Of a stretch of DNA of 64,000 nt, positions 37,911-47,552 are shown piece by piece. Position 1 is the first letter of the stretch; each line of letters opens with the position of its first letter. The DNA is from Jonesia denitrificans DSM 20603 (lineage in GTDB: Bacteria; Actinomycetota; Actinomycetes; Actinomycetales; Cellulomonadaceae). Position numbers and translations under genes: made by a program. The stretch is taken from the NCBI RefSeq assembly GCF_000024065.1, contig NC_013174.1, positions 1,674,001-1,738,000 on the forward strand, written 5' to 3'. The notes below the pieces were generated by a model. The model had not been told where the DNA came from, searched no databases, and was given only the letters and a program-made list of their open reading frames with translations.

Positions 37911-37920
37911 ACCGATCGGT
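37911..37920. promoter_or_regulatory. Palindrome ACCGATCGGT
   Basis: A perfect 10-base palindrome two bases from the GTGAC repeat. The form is typical of TetR-family operators, but no regulator gene is adjacent. Confidence 0.45.
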
Positions 37921-38155
37921 CGACTTAGGTCCCTTTCTCATCAAGAAAGACAGCCTCCACCTCGAGGAACAAATCTTCGACACGCCACAACACGCACCTG
38001 CCACCCTGCGACCGGCCAATTTGTCAGAAAAAACGCACCACACATCGACAGACATCCCATGTAATGGGTTGTTAGCCCTAGAGGGACCTCACGAAGTCCG
38101 GTAGGTTCGAGGTGGCGGGGATCACTCCCCAGCACAGACGAAGAAGGAGTCACCG
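37921..38155. other. Gap upstream of phosphoketolase
   Basis: About 235 bases without a supported gene. It holds short inverted repeats (CCCATGTAATGGG near 38057-38069; GGAC-ctcacgaa-GTCC near 38084-38099) and the ribosome site AGAAGGAG before xfp. No convincing -35/-10 pair was found. A small plus-strand frame at 37844-38104 looks non-coding. Confidence 0.4.
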
Positions 38156-40588
38156 ATGTCTGAACTCACCGACGAGACCCTCACAATCATTGACCGGTGG
38201 TGGCGCGCAGCCAACTACCTCTCAGTCGGGCAAATCTACCTGCTCGACAACCCGCTGCTCCGCACGCCACTGAGCCGCGACGATGTGAAACCCCGTCTCC
38301 TCGGCCACTGGGGAACAACCCCAGGCCTCACGTTCCTCTACGCTCACCTCAACCGGGTGATCAAGGAACGTCAACAATCCACCCTGTACATCACGGGACC
38401 CGGCCACGGAGGCCCAGGACTCGTTGCAGGTGCCTACCTTGACGGGACGTACTCCGAGATCTACTCGGACATCACCGAAGACACCGAAGGGCTACAAAAA
38501 CTGTTCAAACAGTTCTCCTTCCCCGGTGGTATCCCCTCCCACGTCGCACCAGAAACACCCGGGTCTATCCACGAAGGTGGTGAACTCGGATACGCGCTCT
38601 CACACGCCTACGGAGCCGCATTCGACAACCCTGACCTCCTTATTGCAGCAGTTGTCGGTGACGGTGAAGCCGAAACCGGGCCCCTAGCGACCAGCTGGCA
38701 CTCCAACAAGTTCATCAACCCAGCCACCGACGGGACAGTGCTGCCCATCTTGCACCTCAACGGGTACAAGATCGCCAACCCCACCGTCCTTGACCGCATC
38801 TCACGCGACGAACTCGAAGCGCTCATGGTCGGGTACGGGCACAAACCCCACTTCTTCGAAGCAGGATACGACGACGAAGACGCATCATCATTCCACCGCC
38901 GGTTTGCTGAGCTTCTCGACACCGTATTGGATGAGATTGCGGCCATTAAAGAACGCGCAGCACAGGGCGACGAATCACGGCCACAATGGCCCATGATCGT
39001 GTTCCGCACCCCCAAAGGATGGACCGGCCCAGCCACCATTGATGGGAAGAAGACAACTGGTTCGTGGCGAGCACACCAAGTTCCTTTGGCTAGTGCACGC
39101 GACACCGACGAACACCTCCAGGACCTCAACGCCTGGTTGCAAAGCTACCGGCCCGACGAACTCTTTGACGAGAACGGAAAAGTTGCTCAAGACATTGCCA
39201 GCCTGACGCCCAAGGGTGACCTGCGCATGAGCGCAAACCCCCACGCCAACGGTGGGGTACTCATGAAGGAGCTGCGCCTTCCCCCCATTGAAGACTTCGC
39301 TGTGGACGTCCCCACACCAGGGTCAACCATCTCAGAAGCACCCCGTGTGCTGGGGTCCTACCTCACCGAAGTGATCCGTAGAAACCCAGATAACTTCCGG
39401 ATCTTTGGCCCCGATGAGACCGCGTCCAACCGGCTCCAAGGCGTTTACGATGTCACCGACAAACAATGGAACGCTGAGTTCTTTGACGGTGACACCGACG
39501 AACACATGGCCCGCAAAGGACGCGTTGTCGAGATGCTGTCCGAACACCAGTGCCAAGGATGGTTGGAAGGCTACCTCCTCACCGGCCGTCACGGGCTGAT
39601 GACCTCCTACGAAGCGTTCATTCACATCGTGGATTCCATGTTCAACCAGCACGCCAAATGGTTGAAGGTCACCAACCACATTCCGTGGCGCCAACCCATC
39701 CCGTCACTGAACTACTTGTTGTCCTCACACGTGTGGCGCCAAGACCACAACGGGTTCTCCCACCAAGACCCCGGGTTCATTGACCACGTGGTGAACAAAA
39801 AGGCTGAGGTCGTGCGGGTGTACCTTCCCGCTGACGCCAACACTTTGCTCTCCACATACGAGCACTGCCTCAAGTCGCGTCAGTACGTCAACGTTGTGGT
39901 AGCTGGAAAACAACCAGCACCAAACTTCCTCTCCATGGACGAAGCCAAAGCACACTGCGAACGCGGGTTAGGCATTTGGGAATGGGCCGGCACCGAAACA
40001 CCGGGGCAAGACCCTGATGTCGTGCTTGCCGCAGCTGGTGACGTGCCCACCCTTGAGGTCCTTGCAGCAGCAGACATTTTGCGCCGCGAACTGCCCGACC
40101 TGAAGGTCCGTGTGGTCAACGTCGTTGACCTCATGCGGTTGCAGGACGAAAACGAGCACCCACACGGGTTGACTGACCGTGACTTTGACACGATCTTCAC
40201 CCGCAACAAGCCAGTGATTTTTGCATACCACGGATACCCATGGCTTATTCACCGCCTTACCTACCGGCGTAACGGCCACGAGAACATTCACGTGCGCGGC
40301 TACAAGGAAGAAGGCACCACGACCACACCATTCGACATGGTCATGCTCAACGACTTGGACCGGTTCCACCTGGTCATCGATGTCATTGACCGGGTCAAAG
40401 GATTGGGTCAGAAGTACGCTGGGCTTCGTCAAAAGATGGAAGACGAACGGATTCGTGCCCGTGCATACACCCGCGAACACGGACAAGACCTCCCCGAAGT
40501 TCGCAACTGGGTGTGGCCTGATGCCGCCAACCAAGCTGATGGTGAAAAAGTCGATGCGACCCTCGACACCGGTGGCGACAACGAGTAA
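38156..40588 (+). CDS. xfp: Phosphoketolase (xylulose-5-P/fructose-6-P)
   Basis: An 810-residue thiamine-diphosphate enzyme that splits xylulose 5-phosphate or fructose 6-phosphate with inorganic phosphate to acetyl phosphate and an aldose phosphate. Family motifs are visible: [14 protein letters not shown] and [15 protein letters not shown] near the N terminus, [16 protein letters not shown] for thiamine diphosphate/Mg binding, and HHNDVV-like phosphate sites replaced by the usual phosphoketolase segments [14 protein letters not shown] and [15 protein letters not shown]. The length fits the family. AGAAGGAG stands six bases before the ATG. The enzyme gives this organism a carbon-saving route to acetyl-P. 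It is divergent from the OYE-like gene. Confidence 0.96.
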   Translation: MSELTDETLTIIDRWWRAANYLSVGQIYLLDNPLLRTPLSRDDVKPRLLGHWGTTPGLTFLYAHLNRVIKERQQSTLYITGPGHGGPGLVAGAYLDGTYSEIYSDITEDTEGLQKLFKQFSFPGGIPSHVAPETPGSIHEGGELGYALSHAYGAAFDNPDLLIAAVVGDGEAETGPLATSWHSNKFINPATDGTVLPILHLNGYKIANPTVLDRISRDELEALMVGYGHKPHFFEAGYDDEDASSFHRRFAELLDTVLDEIAAIKERAAQGDESRPQWPMIVFRTPKGWTGPATIDGKKTTGSWRAHQVPLASARDTDEHLQDLNAWLQSYRPDELFDENGKVAQDIASLTPKGDLRMSANPHANGGVLMKELRLPPIEDFAVDVPTPGSTISEAPRVLGSYLTEVIRRNPDNFRIFGPDETASNRLQGVYDVTDKQWNAEFFDGDTDEHMARKGRVVEMLSEHQCQGWLEGYLLTGRHGLMTSYEAFIHIVDSMFNQHAKWLKVTNHIPWRQPIPSLNYLLSSHVWRQDHNGFSHQDPGFIDHVVNKKAEVVRVYLPADANTLLSTYEHCLKSRQYVNVVVAGKQPAPNFLSMDEAKAHCERGLGIWEWAGTETPGQDPDVVLAAAGDVPTLEVLAAADILRRELPDLKVRVVNVVDLMRLQDENEHPHGLTDRDFDTIFTRNKPVIFAYHGYPWLIHRLTYRRNGHENIHVRGYKEEGTTTTPFDMVMLNDLDRFHLVIDVIDRVKGLGQKYAGLRQKMEDERIRARAYTREHGQDLPEVRNWVWPDAANQADGEKVDATLDTGGDNE

Positions 40589-40626
40589 CCACTTCCGTTG
40601 CCACTGCACGGTGTAAGGCGACACAC

Positions 40627-40662
40627 CTGTGGGCCCACCCGGAGAAAAGGGTGGGCCCACAG
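40627..40662. terminator. Bidirectional terminator xfp / tauE
   Basis: CTGTGGGCCCACCC and GGGTGGGCCCACAG form a perfect 14-base stem with an 8-base loop. It lies between the convergent xfp and TauE-family genes. Confidence 0.85.
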
Positions 40663-40667
40663 CCATA

Positions 40668-41477
40668 TCATTCAGTCAGGACGTCCCACCCCAGTGTGAG
40701 GATGAGCGCGCCGACCACACAAAGAAACGCGATCCGAACAAAACGGGATCCTCTCGCAACCGCCATCCGGGCACCCACATAAGCCCCGCAAATATTCGTG
40801 ACCCCAATCACCAAACCCAGCGTCCACACCACAGCGCCAGTCGGGATAAAGAGCATTAACGCACCGGCATTGGTTGCCAAGTTCACAATTTTCGTGATCG
40901 CGGTGGCCGGTAAAAACGAATAACCAAGCCCCGCCACGAGAGCAATAACCAGAAAACTTCCGGTACCCGGCCCAAGAATGCCATCGTAAAACCCAATGAC
41001 CATCCCCCATAGCATCGCGGTCACAGTGTGGCGGTGTCCAGACCACCGCAGATTGTCATAAGCCCCTAACTGAGGGCGGATCATCGTGTATACAGCCACA
41101 CCAATCAGCACAACAACAACGATCGGTTTCAGCGCATCGGCAGGCAGTAACACCGCTGTTCGTGCCCCACCGATCGCCGCAATCAGCGCGGTCAGTGCCA
41201 TAGGCAAAGCGGTGCGCATATCAGGGTGAACAGCCCGATAATACGTTGTTGCCGACACAGTAGTCCCCATGATCGAGCCAACTTTGTTCGTCGCCAGCGC
41301 CTGCACAGGACTGATTCCTGGAACAAGGAGCAACGCCGGAAGCTGAATGAGGCCCCCACCGCCAACAACCGCATCAACCCAGCCAGCCGCGAACCCGGCA
41401 ACCGCAAGCAACACCACGGTCACCACTGTGATCTCAAGCCCAGCACTCCCAGGCACCAGCACCTCAGTTGCCACCAT
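40668..41477 (-). CDS. TauE/SafE family membrane transporter
   Basis: About 269 residues with seven to eight predicted helices of the TauE/SafE (DUF81) family. The two glycine/asparagine-rich half repeats are GWVDAVVGGGGLIQLPALLL with NKVGSIMGT, and GFYDGILGPGTGSFLVIA with NLATNAGAL. Relatives export sulfite, sulfoacetate or other organosulfur anions. It is the last gene downstream of gluABCD. The frame starts at a GTG that overlaps the gluD stop by one base (41528), but no ribosome site is there; the ATG at 41477 fits better with the first helix. The start is uncertain. Confidence 0.85.
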   Translation of the reverse strand: MVATEVLVPGSAGLEITVVTVVLLAVAGFAAGWVDAVVGGGGLIQLPALLLVPGISPVQALATNKVGSIMGTTVSATTYYRAVHPDMRTALPMALTALIAAIGGARTAVLLPADALKPIVVVVLIGVAVYTMIRPQLGAYDNLRWSGHRHTVTAMLWGMVIGFYDGILGPGTGSFLVIALVAGLGYSFLPATAITKIVNLATNAGALMLFIPTGAVVWTLGLVIGVTNICGAYVGARMAVARGSRFVRIAFLCVVGALILTLGWDVLTE

Positions 41478-41527
41478 GACCGTCCCGTCTCCCCTGTCCT
41501 GCTTCCACGCAGTCGCCACGAGGAACA

Positions 41528-42469
41528 CTAGTCAGGGTTAGTGGGGTTTTGCTCTGGTCGGTCACGCAAATCAGGTGGCCGACGAGTGGTGATGTGCGCA
41601 GCAGCAACCTCAACTTGCAGCGTAGAGCCGTGCGGCACCCGGGTTTTGCCTGAGGTACGGGACGACACACGCGATGCGGCCAGTTCAGCACACTTGGACA
41701 ATGCGTAGTTGATAAGAACAAAAAGGACAGCTGCTAAGAGCATGACCTGCAAAATCGGCATCGGAGAGCGCGATCCGAGCAAACGTGCTTGACGCAACAG
41801 TTCGGGATACGTCACAATCTGCCCTAACGCAGAATCTTTTAAAATCACCACAAACTGACTCACCAATGAGGGGAGCATTGCCAAAAGGGCTTGCGGGAGC
41901 TCCACGGAACGGATCGATTGACCACGAGTCATCCCCACCGCCAACGCCGCTTCACGCTGACCACTAGGTAACCCGTGGACTCCCGAACGAACAAGTTCGG
42001 CAATGACCGCCCCGTTATACAGCGTCAGTGCAACAACAACTGCTACGAGCGGCGCATCGCTACGTGGGATCGCATCGACACGGGAAAACAACACCCACCC
42101 AGCAACCATCATGATGAGAACTGGCACTGCCCGAAAAAACTCGACGATAATCCCGCACGTCCACCGCACAACCACTGAATTTGCCAGCCTTCCCACCCCA
42201 AATAACGTTCCAAGGACCGTCGCCGCAGCAATGGACAAGGCCGCGGCGACCAGGGTATTGATCAGCCCGGGGATGAGGAAATTTTGCCAGGCGGAAGCTT
42301 CCACAAGTGGCGCCCACAGTTCTCCACGCAACTGTCCAGCATTATGAAGTTGGATTCCCATCCACACAAGGAGAGCCACCGCCAAGAGGGCACCCACAAT
42401 GTTCGCAGCCACAATGCGTGCACGGGCTTTGGGGCCAGGGGCATCAAAAAGTACAGAAGAAGAACTCAT
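41528..42469 (-). CDS. gluD: Glutamate-type ABC transporter permease 2
   Basis: A 313-residue membrane subunit of a polar amino acid importer. A cytoplasmic N terminus and about five helices surround the EAA loop (GLPSGQREAALAVGMTRGQSIRSVELPQAL), which docks on the ATPase. The C-terminal tail after residue 255 is long and polar, as in GluD of Corynebacterium. Its start overlaps gluC by 4 bases and its stop touches the TauE-type gene. The gene name follows operon order and family; substrate specificity is inferred. Confidence 0.9.
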   Translation of the reverse strand: MSSSSVLFDAPGPKARARIVAANIVGALLAVALLVWMGIQLHNAGQLRGELWAPLVEASAWQNFLIPGLINTLVAAALSIAAATVLGTLFGVGRLANSVVVRWTCGIIVEFFRAVPVLIMMVAGWVLFSRVDAIPRSDAPLVAVVVALTLYNGAVIAELVRSGVHGLPSGQREAALAVGMTRGQSIRSVELPQALLAMLPSLVSQFVVILKDSALGQIVTYPELLRQARLLGSRSPMPILQVMLLAAVLFVLINYALSKCAELAASRVSSRTSGKTRVPHGSTLQVEVAAAHITTRRPPDLRDRPEQNPTNPD

Positions 42470-43140
42470 CGTGACACCGCCAATTTTTGTGACAAGTATG
42501 TGGTCGCCATCCCCACCGGGATAACAATGACCACGAATCCCACAGCAATAGTGAGGAAGATAGGGATCACGTAGTTCCCGTTATTTTCAATCATTTCCCG
42601 CATGAGAATCGAGATCTCTGCCACTGACGCTGCCGCAGCAACGGTCGTATTTTTGATTAACGCAATAATCGTATTCCCTAACGGAGCGATAGCACCACGA
42701 AACGCTTGTGGCATAATGACTAGCCGTGCTGCAGGGAGGAAAGATAGCCCGATCGCTCGTGCTGCCTCTGCTTGACCAACCGGCACCGTGTTGACCCCAG
42801 ATCGGATTGCTTCACAGAAAAATGACGCGTGGTACACCGACAGCGACAACACCGCGAGCCAAAAGAAATTCTGCGCAAAGTTCTGCGAGAAATTCACACC
42901 AAAAATTGGCCACAACACCAAAACCGCGAACACCATGATGACAGTGAGTGGGGTATTTCGCATAAGCGTCACGTAGGACGCCCCCAAAGCGCGCAGTGAA
43001 GGAATCGGAGAAATACGCATCATGGCAAGAACTAAACCAAGCGTTAATGCAATAACGGTAGAGAAGAATGCAAGTTTGAGGTTGACCCAGTATGCGGCGG
43101 GTATGTTGTAGGTCGTGATGACGTCAAGAAAATCTGCCAT
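42466..43140 (-). CDS. gluC: Glutamate-type ABC transporter permease 1
   Basis: A 224-residue permease of the HisM/GluC type. It has about five helices and the EAA loop (TVPVGQAEAARAIGLSFLPAARLVIMPQAF). It follows gluB by 71 bases and overlaps gluD by 4, so GluC and GluD form the heterodimeric channel of the importer. Confidence 0.9.
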   Translation of the reverse strand: MADFLDVITTYNIPAAYWVNLKLAFFSTVIALTLGLVLAMMRISPIPSLRALGASYVTLMRNTPLTVIMVFAVLVLWPIFGVNFSQNFAQNFFWLAVLSLSVYHASFFCEAIRSGVNTVPVGQAEAARAIGLSFLPAARLVIMPQAFRGAIAPLGNTIIALIKNTTVAAAASVAEISILMREMIENNGNYVIPIFLTIAVGFVVIVIPVGMATTYLSQKLAVSR

Positions 43141-43211
43141 CGAGGTGGGGTCCTTTCCAGGTGGCGGCCATCCACGTCGTGGGGCGTGGACCGCCCCACG
43201 ACGTCAGAGCG

Positions 43212-44048
43212 TTACTTGCACTCAACAAGTGTGGGCGGATTCAGCTCCGCGTTCGGTGTGAACCCGGTTCCAGTTGTTGCTGCATCGAGTGCTTCTTGCC
43301 AGCTTCCGTCCTCGAACATGTCAGTGAGGGCGTCGTTGATGGCTTGGCATTGGTCGGACCCTTCGGGGATGCCCACCCCATAGCGTTCCTCAGAGAAGGG
43401 GTTCCCCACGACCTTCATGGCGCCTGAGCCTTCTTCTGCGGCGAGACCGGCGAGGATGATGTCATCTGTGGTCACTGCGTCAACTTGCCCTGAGGTCAGC
43501 AAGGAAAGACATTCTGAGTAGCCGGGTTGTTCGACCAGGTTGATCCCGGTTCCCTGGTCGTAGGTGTCTTTGACTCGCTGCGCTGAGGTGGACCCGGAGA
43601 CCGAGCAGAGGTTCTTTCCTTCGAGGGTGTCAGGACCGGTGATGTCGGTTTCGTCGGCACGCACAAGAAGGTCTTGGCCGGCCACAAAGTAAGGTCCCGC
43701 AAAGTCCACGACTTCATCACGCTCTTCGGTGATCGAGTAGGTCGCGAAAATCATGTCGACTTGGTCGCCTTCAAGCATGGTTTCGCGGTTTGCTGAGATC
43801 GCTTCAACAAACTCGACATCTTCCTCGGCGTACCCAAGTTTGTCAGCAACATAGCGGGCCACATCCACGTCGAACCCGGTGTATTCTTCGCCATCTTTGA
43901 ACCCGAGTCCTGGTTGGTCGAACTTGATTCCGATGGTGAGAGTGTCACCGGAACCGTCGTTGTCGGAGTCGCCGTCTGAGCTGCATCCTGCCAGCACAAG
44001 TGCCGATGTGGCAGCAAGTGCCAGGGCGCGGTGGGTGGTGGTTCTCAT
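43212..44048 (-). CDS. gluB: Glutamate-binding lipoprotein
   Basis: A 278-residue solute-binding protein of the SBP_bac_3 family. The lipobox LVLAGC puts the lipidated Cys at residue 22. The mature protein starts the family fold with LTIGIKFDQPGLGFK and has the ligand segments FDVDVARYVADKLG, VDMIFATYSITEERDEVVDFAGPY (arginine/aspartate pattern of acidic amino acid binders) and AVTTDDIIL. It captures glutamate or a similar amino acid outside the cell for the GluACD transporter. Confidence 0.92.
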   Translation of the reverse strand: MRTTTHRALALAATSALVLAGCSSDGDSDNDGSGDTLTIGIKFDQPGLGFKDGEEYTGFDVDVARYVADKLGYAEEDVEFVEAISANRETMLEGDQVDMIFATYSITEERDEVVDFAGPYFVAGQDLLVRADETDITGPDTLEGKNLCSVSGSTSAQRVKDTYDQGTGINLVEQPGYSECLSLLTSGQVDAVTTDDIILAGLAAEEGSGAMKVVGNPFSEERYGVGIPEGSDQCQAINDALTDMFEDGSWQEALDAATTGTGFTPNAELNPPTLVECK

Positions 44049-44122
44049 GTGTGTCTCCTTTGTGGTGGGCTGTGCGGGTGTGGCACCGTGGTGCCCTGTC
44101 GGGTGGGGTGGACGGTAGCGGT

Positions 44123-44902
44123 TTAGTGGGTGAGAATCTTCCCGAGAAAGTCCTTTGCTCTGTCGGTTTTGGGGTGGTCGAAGAAGTTGTCGGGTGTTGC
44201 TTGTTCGATGATTTCTCCGTCAGACATGAACACCACTCGGTCGGCGGCCCGGCGGGCAAAACCCATTTCGTGGGTGACAACCACCATGGTCATTCCTTCT
44301 TTGGCGAGGGCGATCATGACGTCGAGGACTTCGTTGACCATCTCGGGGTCGAGAGCGGAGGTTGGTTCATCGAAGAGGAGGACTTTGGGGCGCATCGCAA
44401 GGGCACGAGCGATAGCGACACGTTGTTGTTGCCCACCGGATAGTTGCGCAGGCAGTTTCGTTGCCTGGTTGGCCACGCCAACACGTTCGAGCAAGTCCAT
44501 GGCCTGCTTTTTTGCTTCTGCAGGTTTCAGACCACGGACTTTGATGGGGCCAAGTGTCACGTTATCGAGGATCGATTTGTGCGCGAAGAGGTTGAAGGAC
44601 TGGAAAACCATGCCAACGTCAGCGCGGAGTTTGGCGAGAGCCTTGCCTTCTTCTGGGAGTGTGGTGCCGTCGAGTGTGATGCTTCCGGAGTCAATGGGTT
44701 CGAGTCGGTTGATGGTGCGACACAGGGTGGATTTCCCTGACCCGGAGGGGCCAATAACGACAAGGACTTCGCCTTTGTCTACGGTGAGGTTGATGTCTTT
44801 GAGCACATGAAGAGCACCAAAATGTTTGTTCACTGCCGTGAGTTCGACCAGCGGGTGGGCGTGGTTGTTTGGGATAGGTGTCTTGGGTGACGGGGTGGCC
44901 AT
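44123..44902 (-). CDS. gluA: Glutamate-type ABC transporter ATPase
   Basis: A 259-residue importer ATPase. Walker A is GPSGSGKST, the signature LSGGQQQR, Walker [15 protein letters not shown], and the switch His lies in [10 protein letters not shown]. An upstream in-frame ATG (44950) exists, but GGAG four bases before the ATG at 44902 decides the start. It is the first gene of gluABCD-tauE on the minus strand. A CTGACA-like -35 lies in the 198-base gap upstream, without a good -10. Confidence 0.93.
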   Translation of the reverse strand: MATPSPKTPIPNNHAHPLVELTAVNKHFGALHVLKDINLTVDKGEVLVVIGPSGSGKSTLCRTINRLEPIDSGSITLDGTTLPEEGKALAKLRADVGMVFQSFNLFAHKSILDNVTLGPIKVRGLKPAEAKKQAMDLLERVGVANQATKLPAQLSGGQQQRVAIARALAMRPKVLLFDEPTSALDPEMVNEVLDVMIALAKEGMTMVVVTHEMGFARRAADRVVFMSDGEIIEQATPDNFFDHPKTDRAKDFLGKILTH

Positions 44903-45100
44903 CGTGCTCCTCACAGATGTCTGGCGACGTTGCCCTATTGTGACCTGCACCTCATGTCAGGTTGTGCACCATCATGTTTCACGCAGGTAACCTTTGCCAC
45001 CGCTGGATGAATTCGTGGCCGGATCGTGACTTTTCACCCGCTTGGGGGTTCTCGTGTTTCCTCGGGGAATAGCGAAGATGGAACCAGGTGAGGAGGTCGC

Positions 45101-45289
45101 ATGGAAAACCAACCGCAACGAGCTTCGTCAGCTGCAGCCCAGTGGATTGAGGCACACCGACCGTGGGTCGCTGGCGTAGCGCTCGTTGGCGCTCTCTCGA
45201 GGACGGTGCGTGGACCATCAGTATTGAGCCAGGGTTTCGCGTGGGGTGGTTTAGCCTGCTACGGCGGGTTTCTTCTCGCACTCGCGTGA
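45101..45289 (+). CDS. Small hydrophobic protein of unknown function
   Basis: A 62-residue frame with a strong ribosome site (AGGAGG four bases before the ATG). The protein is hydrophobic in two stretches (WVAGVALVGAL and GFAWGGLACYGGFLLALA), so it may be a small membrane protein. It is not recognised. It stands alone on the plus strand between gluA and the feo operon, and its last 39 bases overlap feoC on the other strand. Confidence 0.5.
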   Translation: MENQPQRASSAAAQWIEAHRPWVAGVALVGALSRTVRGPSVLSQGFAWGGLACYGGFLLALA

Positions 45290-45463
45290 AAAGAAGCAGC
45301 CGCGGCACGACACCGGGGAACACGTCACCTCACTGGGAACTGATGCTGCGCACTCCCGGCTGATGAGGTGAACAAAGTCAGGTGGGAGCGAGAGCTGCCG
45401 GGCAATATCGGGCACGCTCACGCCATCGCGCAGTGCGCCAAGCACCGCCTGTGACACGCTCAT
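45251..45463 (-). CDS. feoC: FeoC-like cysteine-rich winged-helix protein
   Basis: A 70-residue protein. The first half (SVSQAVLGALRDGVSVPDIARQLSLPPDFVHLI) reads as a winged helix. The second half has five cysteines (38, 48, 53, 56, 62) with spacing 4-2-5 in the last four, like the iron-sulfur or zinc wing of FeoC. The ATG overlaps the feoB stop by 4 bases, so it is the third gene of feoABC. FeoC proteins modulate FeoB stability or activity; here this is inferred from position and cysteine pattern. Confidence 0.7.
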   Translation of the reverse strand: MSVSQAVLGALRDGVSVPDIARQLSLPPDFVHLISRECAASVPSEVTCSPVSCRGCFFSRECEKKPAVAG

Positions 45464-47313
45464 AGCAGCCGACCAACCTGAAAGACCACGACCGCTAAGA
45501 GCCAAGCCACGATCATTGAGGCCACCACGGCCACGGTGGTGATCCGCCCACCGAAGAGGCGCCGCTGTTCCGCAACTGTGACCAGGCACGGTGTGTAAAC
45601 CAGGCAGAACACCATGAACGCGAGTGCTGCAGCTTCAGGGTGTCCCCCCGATGATTGGTCAAACGTTGTCCGTAGGCGGGCACCGAGGTCCCCAGCGTCA
45701 GCGGGGTTGTCGGGTTCTTCGAGCCCATAGGTGGTGGCGAATGTTCCCACGACCGCTTCTTTGGCAACGAACCCGGTGATGAGGGCTGCTCCAGCATGCC
45801 AATCGTCGAATCCGGCTGGGGCGAACACGGTGGCGATCTGGGTGGAGGCAACGCCAAATAGTGACTCGTGGGCTGGCAGGTCGGGGTCACCGACGGCGTA
45901 ACCGCTGTGTGCGGGGATCGCTATCAGGACCCACACGCCAAGGGACAGAGACAAGATCACCACACCGGCGCGTTGGATGAAGGCTTTACACCGCAGGAGA
46001 ACGGCGTGTGCCAAGGGGGCGATCCGGGGTGTTTGGTAAGCCGGCAACACGAGGAGGAGTGGTTGATGTGAGCCGGATCGAAATGCGGTTCGGGACAGAA
46101 GTAGCGCACCACCAATGATGACAAGTGCTGAGGCAATGTACATGCCTAACACCACTAGTCCGGCGTGGCCGGGGAAGAACGCGGAGGCGAGGAACAGGTA
46201 AATCACAAGGCGTGCGGTACAGGAAGAGAACGGGATCAGCAAGCCGGTGAGGAGCCGGTGGCGCGCATCGGGAATTGTTTTGGTGGCGCTGAGGGCGGGA
46301 ACGTTACAGCCAAAGCCAATCACTAAGGGCAAGATCGACCGGCCGTCGAGGCCGATTTTCTGCATCGCGTGGTTACCCATGACGGCAACTCTGGCGAGGT
46401 AGCCGGAGTCTTCTAGCAGGTAGATGAGGACAAAGATGATGACCATGAGGGGCAGGAAGCTCACCACGGTTCCTACCCCGGCGAGAAGCCCATCAACGAG
46501 GAGTGAGTCAACCCATGCTGGGGCGGTCAGCGTGCCGGTTGCTGCCAGGATCATCGAGGTCACGGGGCCTGTGATCACCGACTCGAAGAGGTCTTGGATG
46601 GGGCCTGCGATGGTTGTGGTCAGTTGGAAGGTCGCCCACAGGACCGCGAGGAACACGGGGATACCGACCCAGGGGCGGAGCAGCACCGAGTCAATGAGGT
46701 CGCTGCGGGTTGGTGCGTGGTCACGTGCGGTTTCGACCTCGTGGATGACGCGGGCTACCCAGTCGAAGGTGTCAGCGCTGTCCTCGTGTTGTGCTAGCGC
46801 GACCGGGTGAGGTTCTGCAAGGGCTGCACTGACCGCGTCTCGCAGGTCGTTTGTGCCGTGGCGGAGTCGCGGATTGAGGACAACCACGGGCGCGTCGATG
46901 AGGACTGAAAGGCGGTCGGTGTCCACTGTGGAGCCACGATCAGCGGCAACGTCTGCAAGGGTCAGGGCAGCTACAACGCGCACACCGCGGCGTTGAACTT
47001 GACGAAGCATGTAGAGCGATGAGGCAAGTGCGGTGGCGTCGAGAACAACAATGACAAGGTCGTCGTGTCCTGCCCGTTGCACGAGTGCGTCGACTTCGGC
47101 GGCGGCAACTTCTTCGTCGGGTGATTGGGCTGCCAAGGAGTAGGTTCCTGGCAGGTCAACAATCTCGAGTGTGTGGCGGTCGCCTATTGTCCAGGTTCCG
47201 CGTTCCATGGTGACGGTGGTGCGTGGGGCGTTCATGGTTTTTTGTCGGGACCCGGTCAGTGCGTTGAAGAGGGTGGATTTCCCCACGTTGGGGTGGCCGA
47301 GCAGCAGAATCAT
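45460..47313 (-). CDS. feoB: Iron(II) transporter FeoB
   Basis: A 617-residue ferrous iron transporter. The N-terminal G domain has G1 GHPNVGKS at residues 6-13, the switch segment APRTTVTMERG and G3 DLPGTYS near residue 53. The membrane part contains the duplicated gate regions with FLPLMVIIFVLIYLLEDSGYLARVA and LVIGFGCNVPALSAT, and SCTARLVIYLFL. The length is at the short end of the family, as in other Gram-positive FeoB proteins. It overlaps feoA and feoC by 4 bases each. Confidence 0.95.
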   Translation of the reverse strand: MILLLGHPNVGKSTLFNALTGSRQKTMNAPRTTVTMERGTWTIGDRHTLEIVDLPGTYSLAAQSPDEEVAAAEVDALVQRAGHDDLVIVVLDATALASSLYMLRQVQRRGVRVVAALTLADVAADRGSTVDTDRLSVLIDAPVVVLNPRLRHGTNDLRDAVSAALAEPHPVALAQHEDSADTFDWVARVIHEVETARDHAPTRSDLIDSVLLRPWVGIPVFLAVLWATFQLTTTIAGPIQDLFESVITGPVTSMILAATGTLTAPAWVDSLLVDGLLAGVGTVVSFLPLMVIIFVLIYLLEDSGYLARVAVMGNHAMQKIGLDGRSILPLVIGFGCNVPALSATKTIPDARHRLLTGLLIPFSSCTARLVIYLFLASAFFPGHAGLVVLGMYIASALVIIGGALLLSRTAFRSGSHQPLLLVLPAYQTPRIAPLAHAVLLRCKAFIQRAGVVILSLSLGVWVLIAIPAHSGYAVGDPDLPAHESLFGVASTQIATVFAPAGFDDWHAGAALITGFVAKEAVVGTFATTYGLEEPDNPADAGDLGARLRTTFDQSSGGHPEAAALAFMVFCLVYTPCLVTVAEQRRLFGGRITTVAVVASMIVAWLLAVVVFQVGRLL

Positions 47314-47546
47314 GACGGGTCTTTCTGCGTGAGGTCGACAGAGATGTGACAGGTGGTGTCGCGATCGATGGCGATGCGTTGGCGGTGCACCACAATGATG
47401 CGTGTGCCGAAGGGTGCGTCGTGCAAAACGCTGATGTGTTGGCCCGGGTAGAGTCCCATGTCAGCGAGTCGTTGGCGGTGTGCGGGCGCGGCGGTGACAG
47501 CGCGTATGTGGGCGATGGTGCCGCGTGGGCAATCCGCAAGAAGCAT
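47310..47546 (-). CDS. feoA: FeoA-like SH3-domain protein
   Basis: A 78-residue protein of the FeoA family. RLADMGLYPGQHISVLHDAPFG is the SH3-like core; FeoA assists FeoB. The frame continues upstream to 47615, but the ATG at 47546 is chosen. It lies six bases after a TACTTT -10 element and downstream of the iron box, which would otherwise be inside the gene. No Shine-Dalgarno is present, so the operon message is probably leaderless. The stop overlaps the feoB start by 4 bases. Confidence 0.88.
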   Translation of the reverse strand: MLLADCPRGTIAHIRAVTAAPAHRQRLADMGLYPGQHISVLHDAPFGTRIIVVHRQRIAIDRDTTCHISVDLTQKDPS

Positions 47547-47552
47547 AAGCCC

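Noticed and set aside
37844-38104. 86-residue plus-strand frame before phosphoketolase
   Set aside because: No ribosome site, overlaps the start of the divergent oxidoreductase gene and its palindromes, and has no recognisable pattern.
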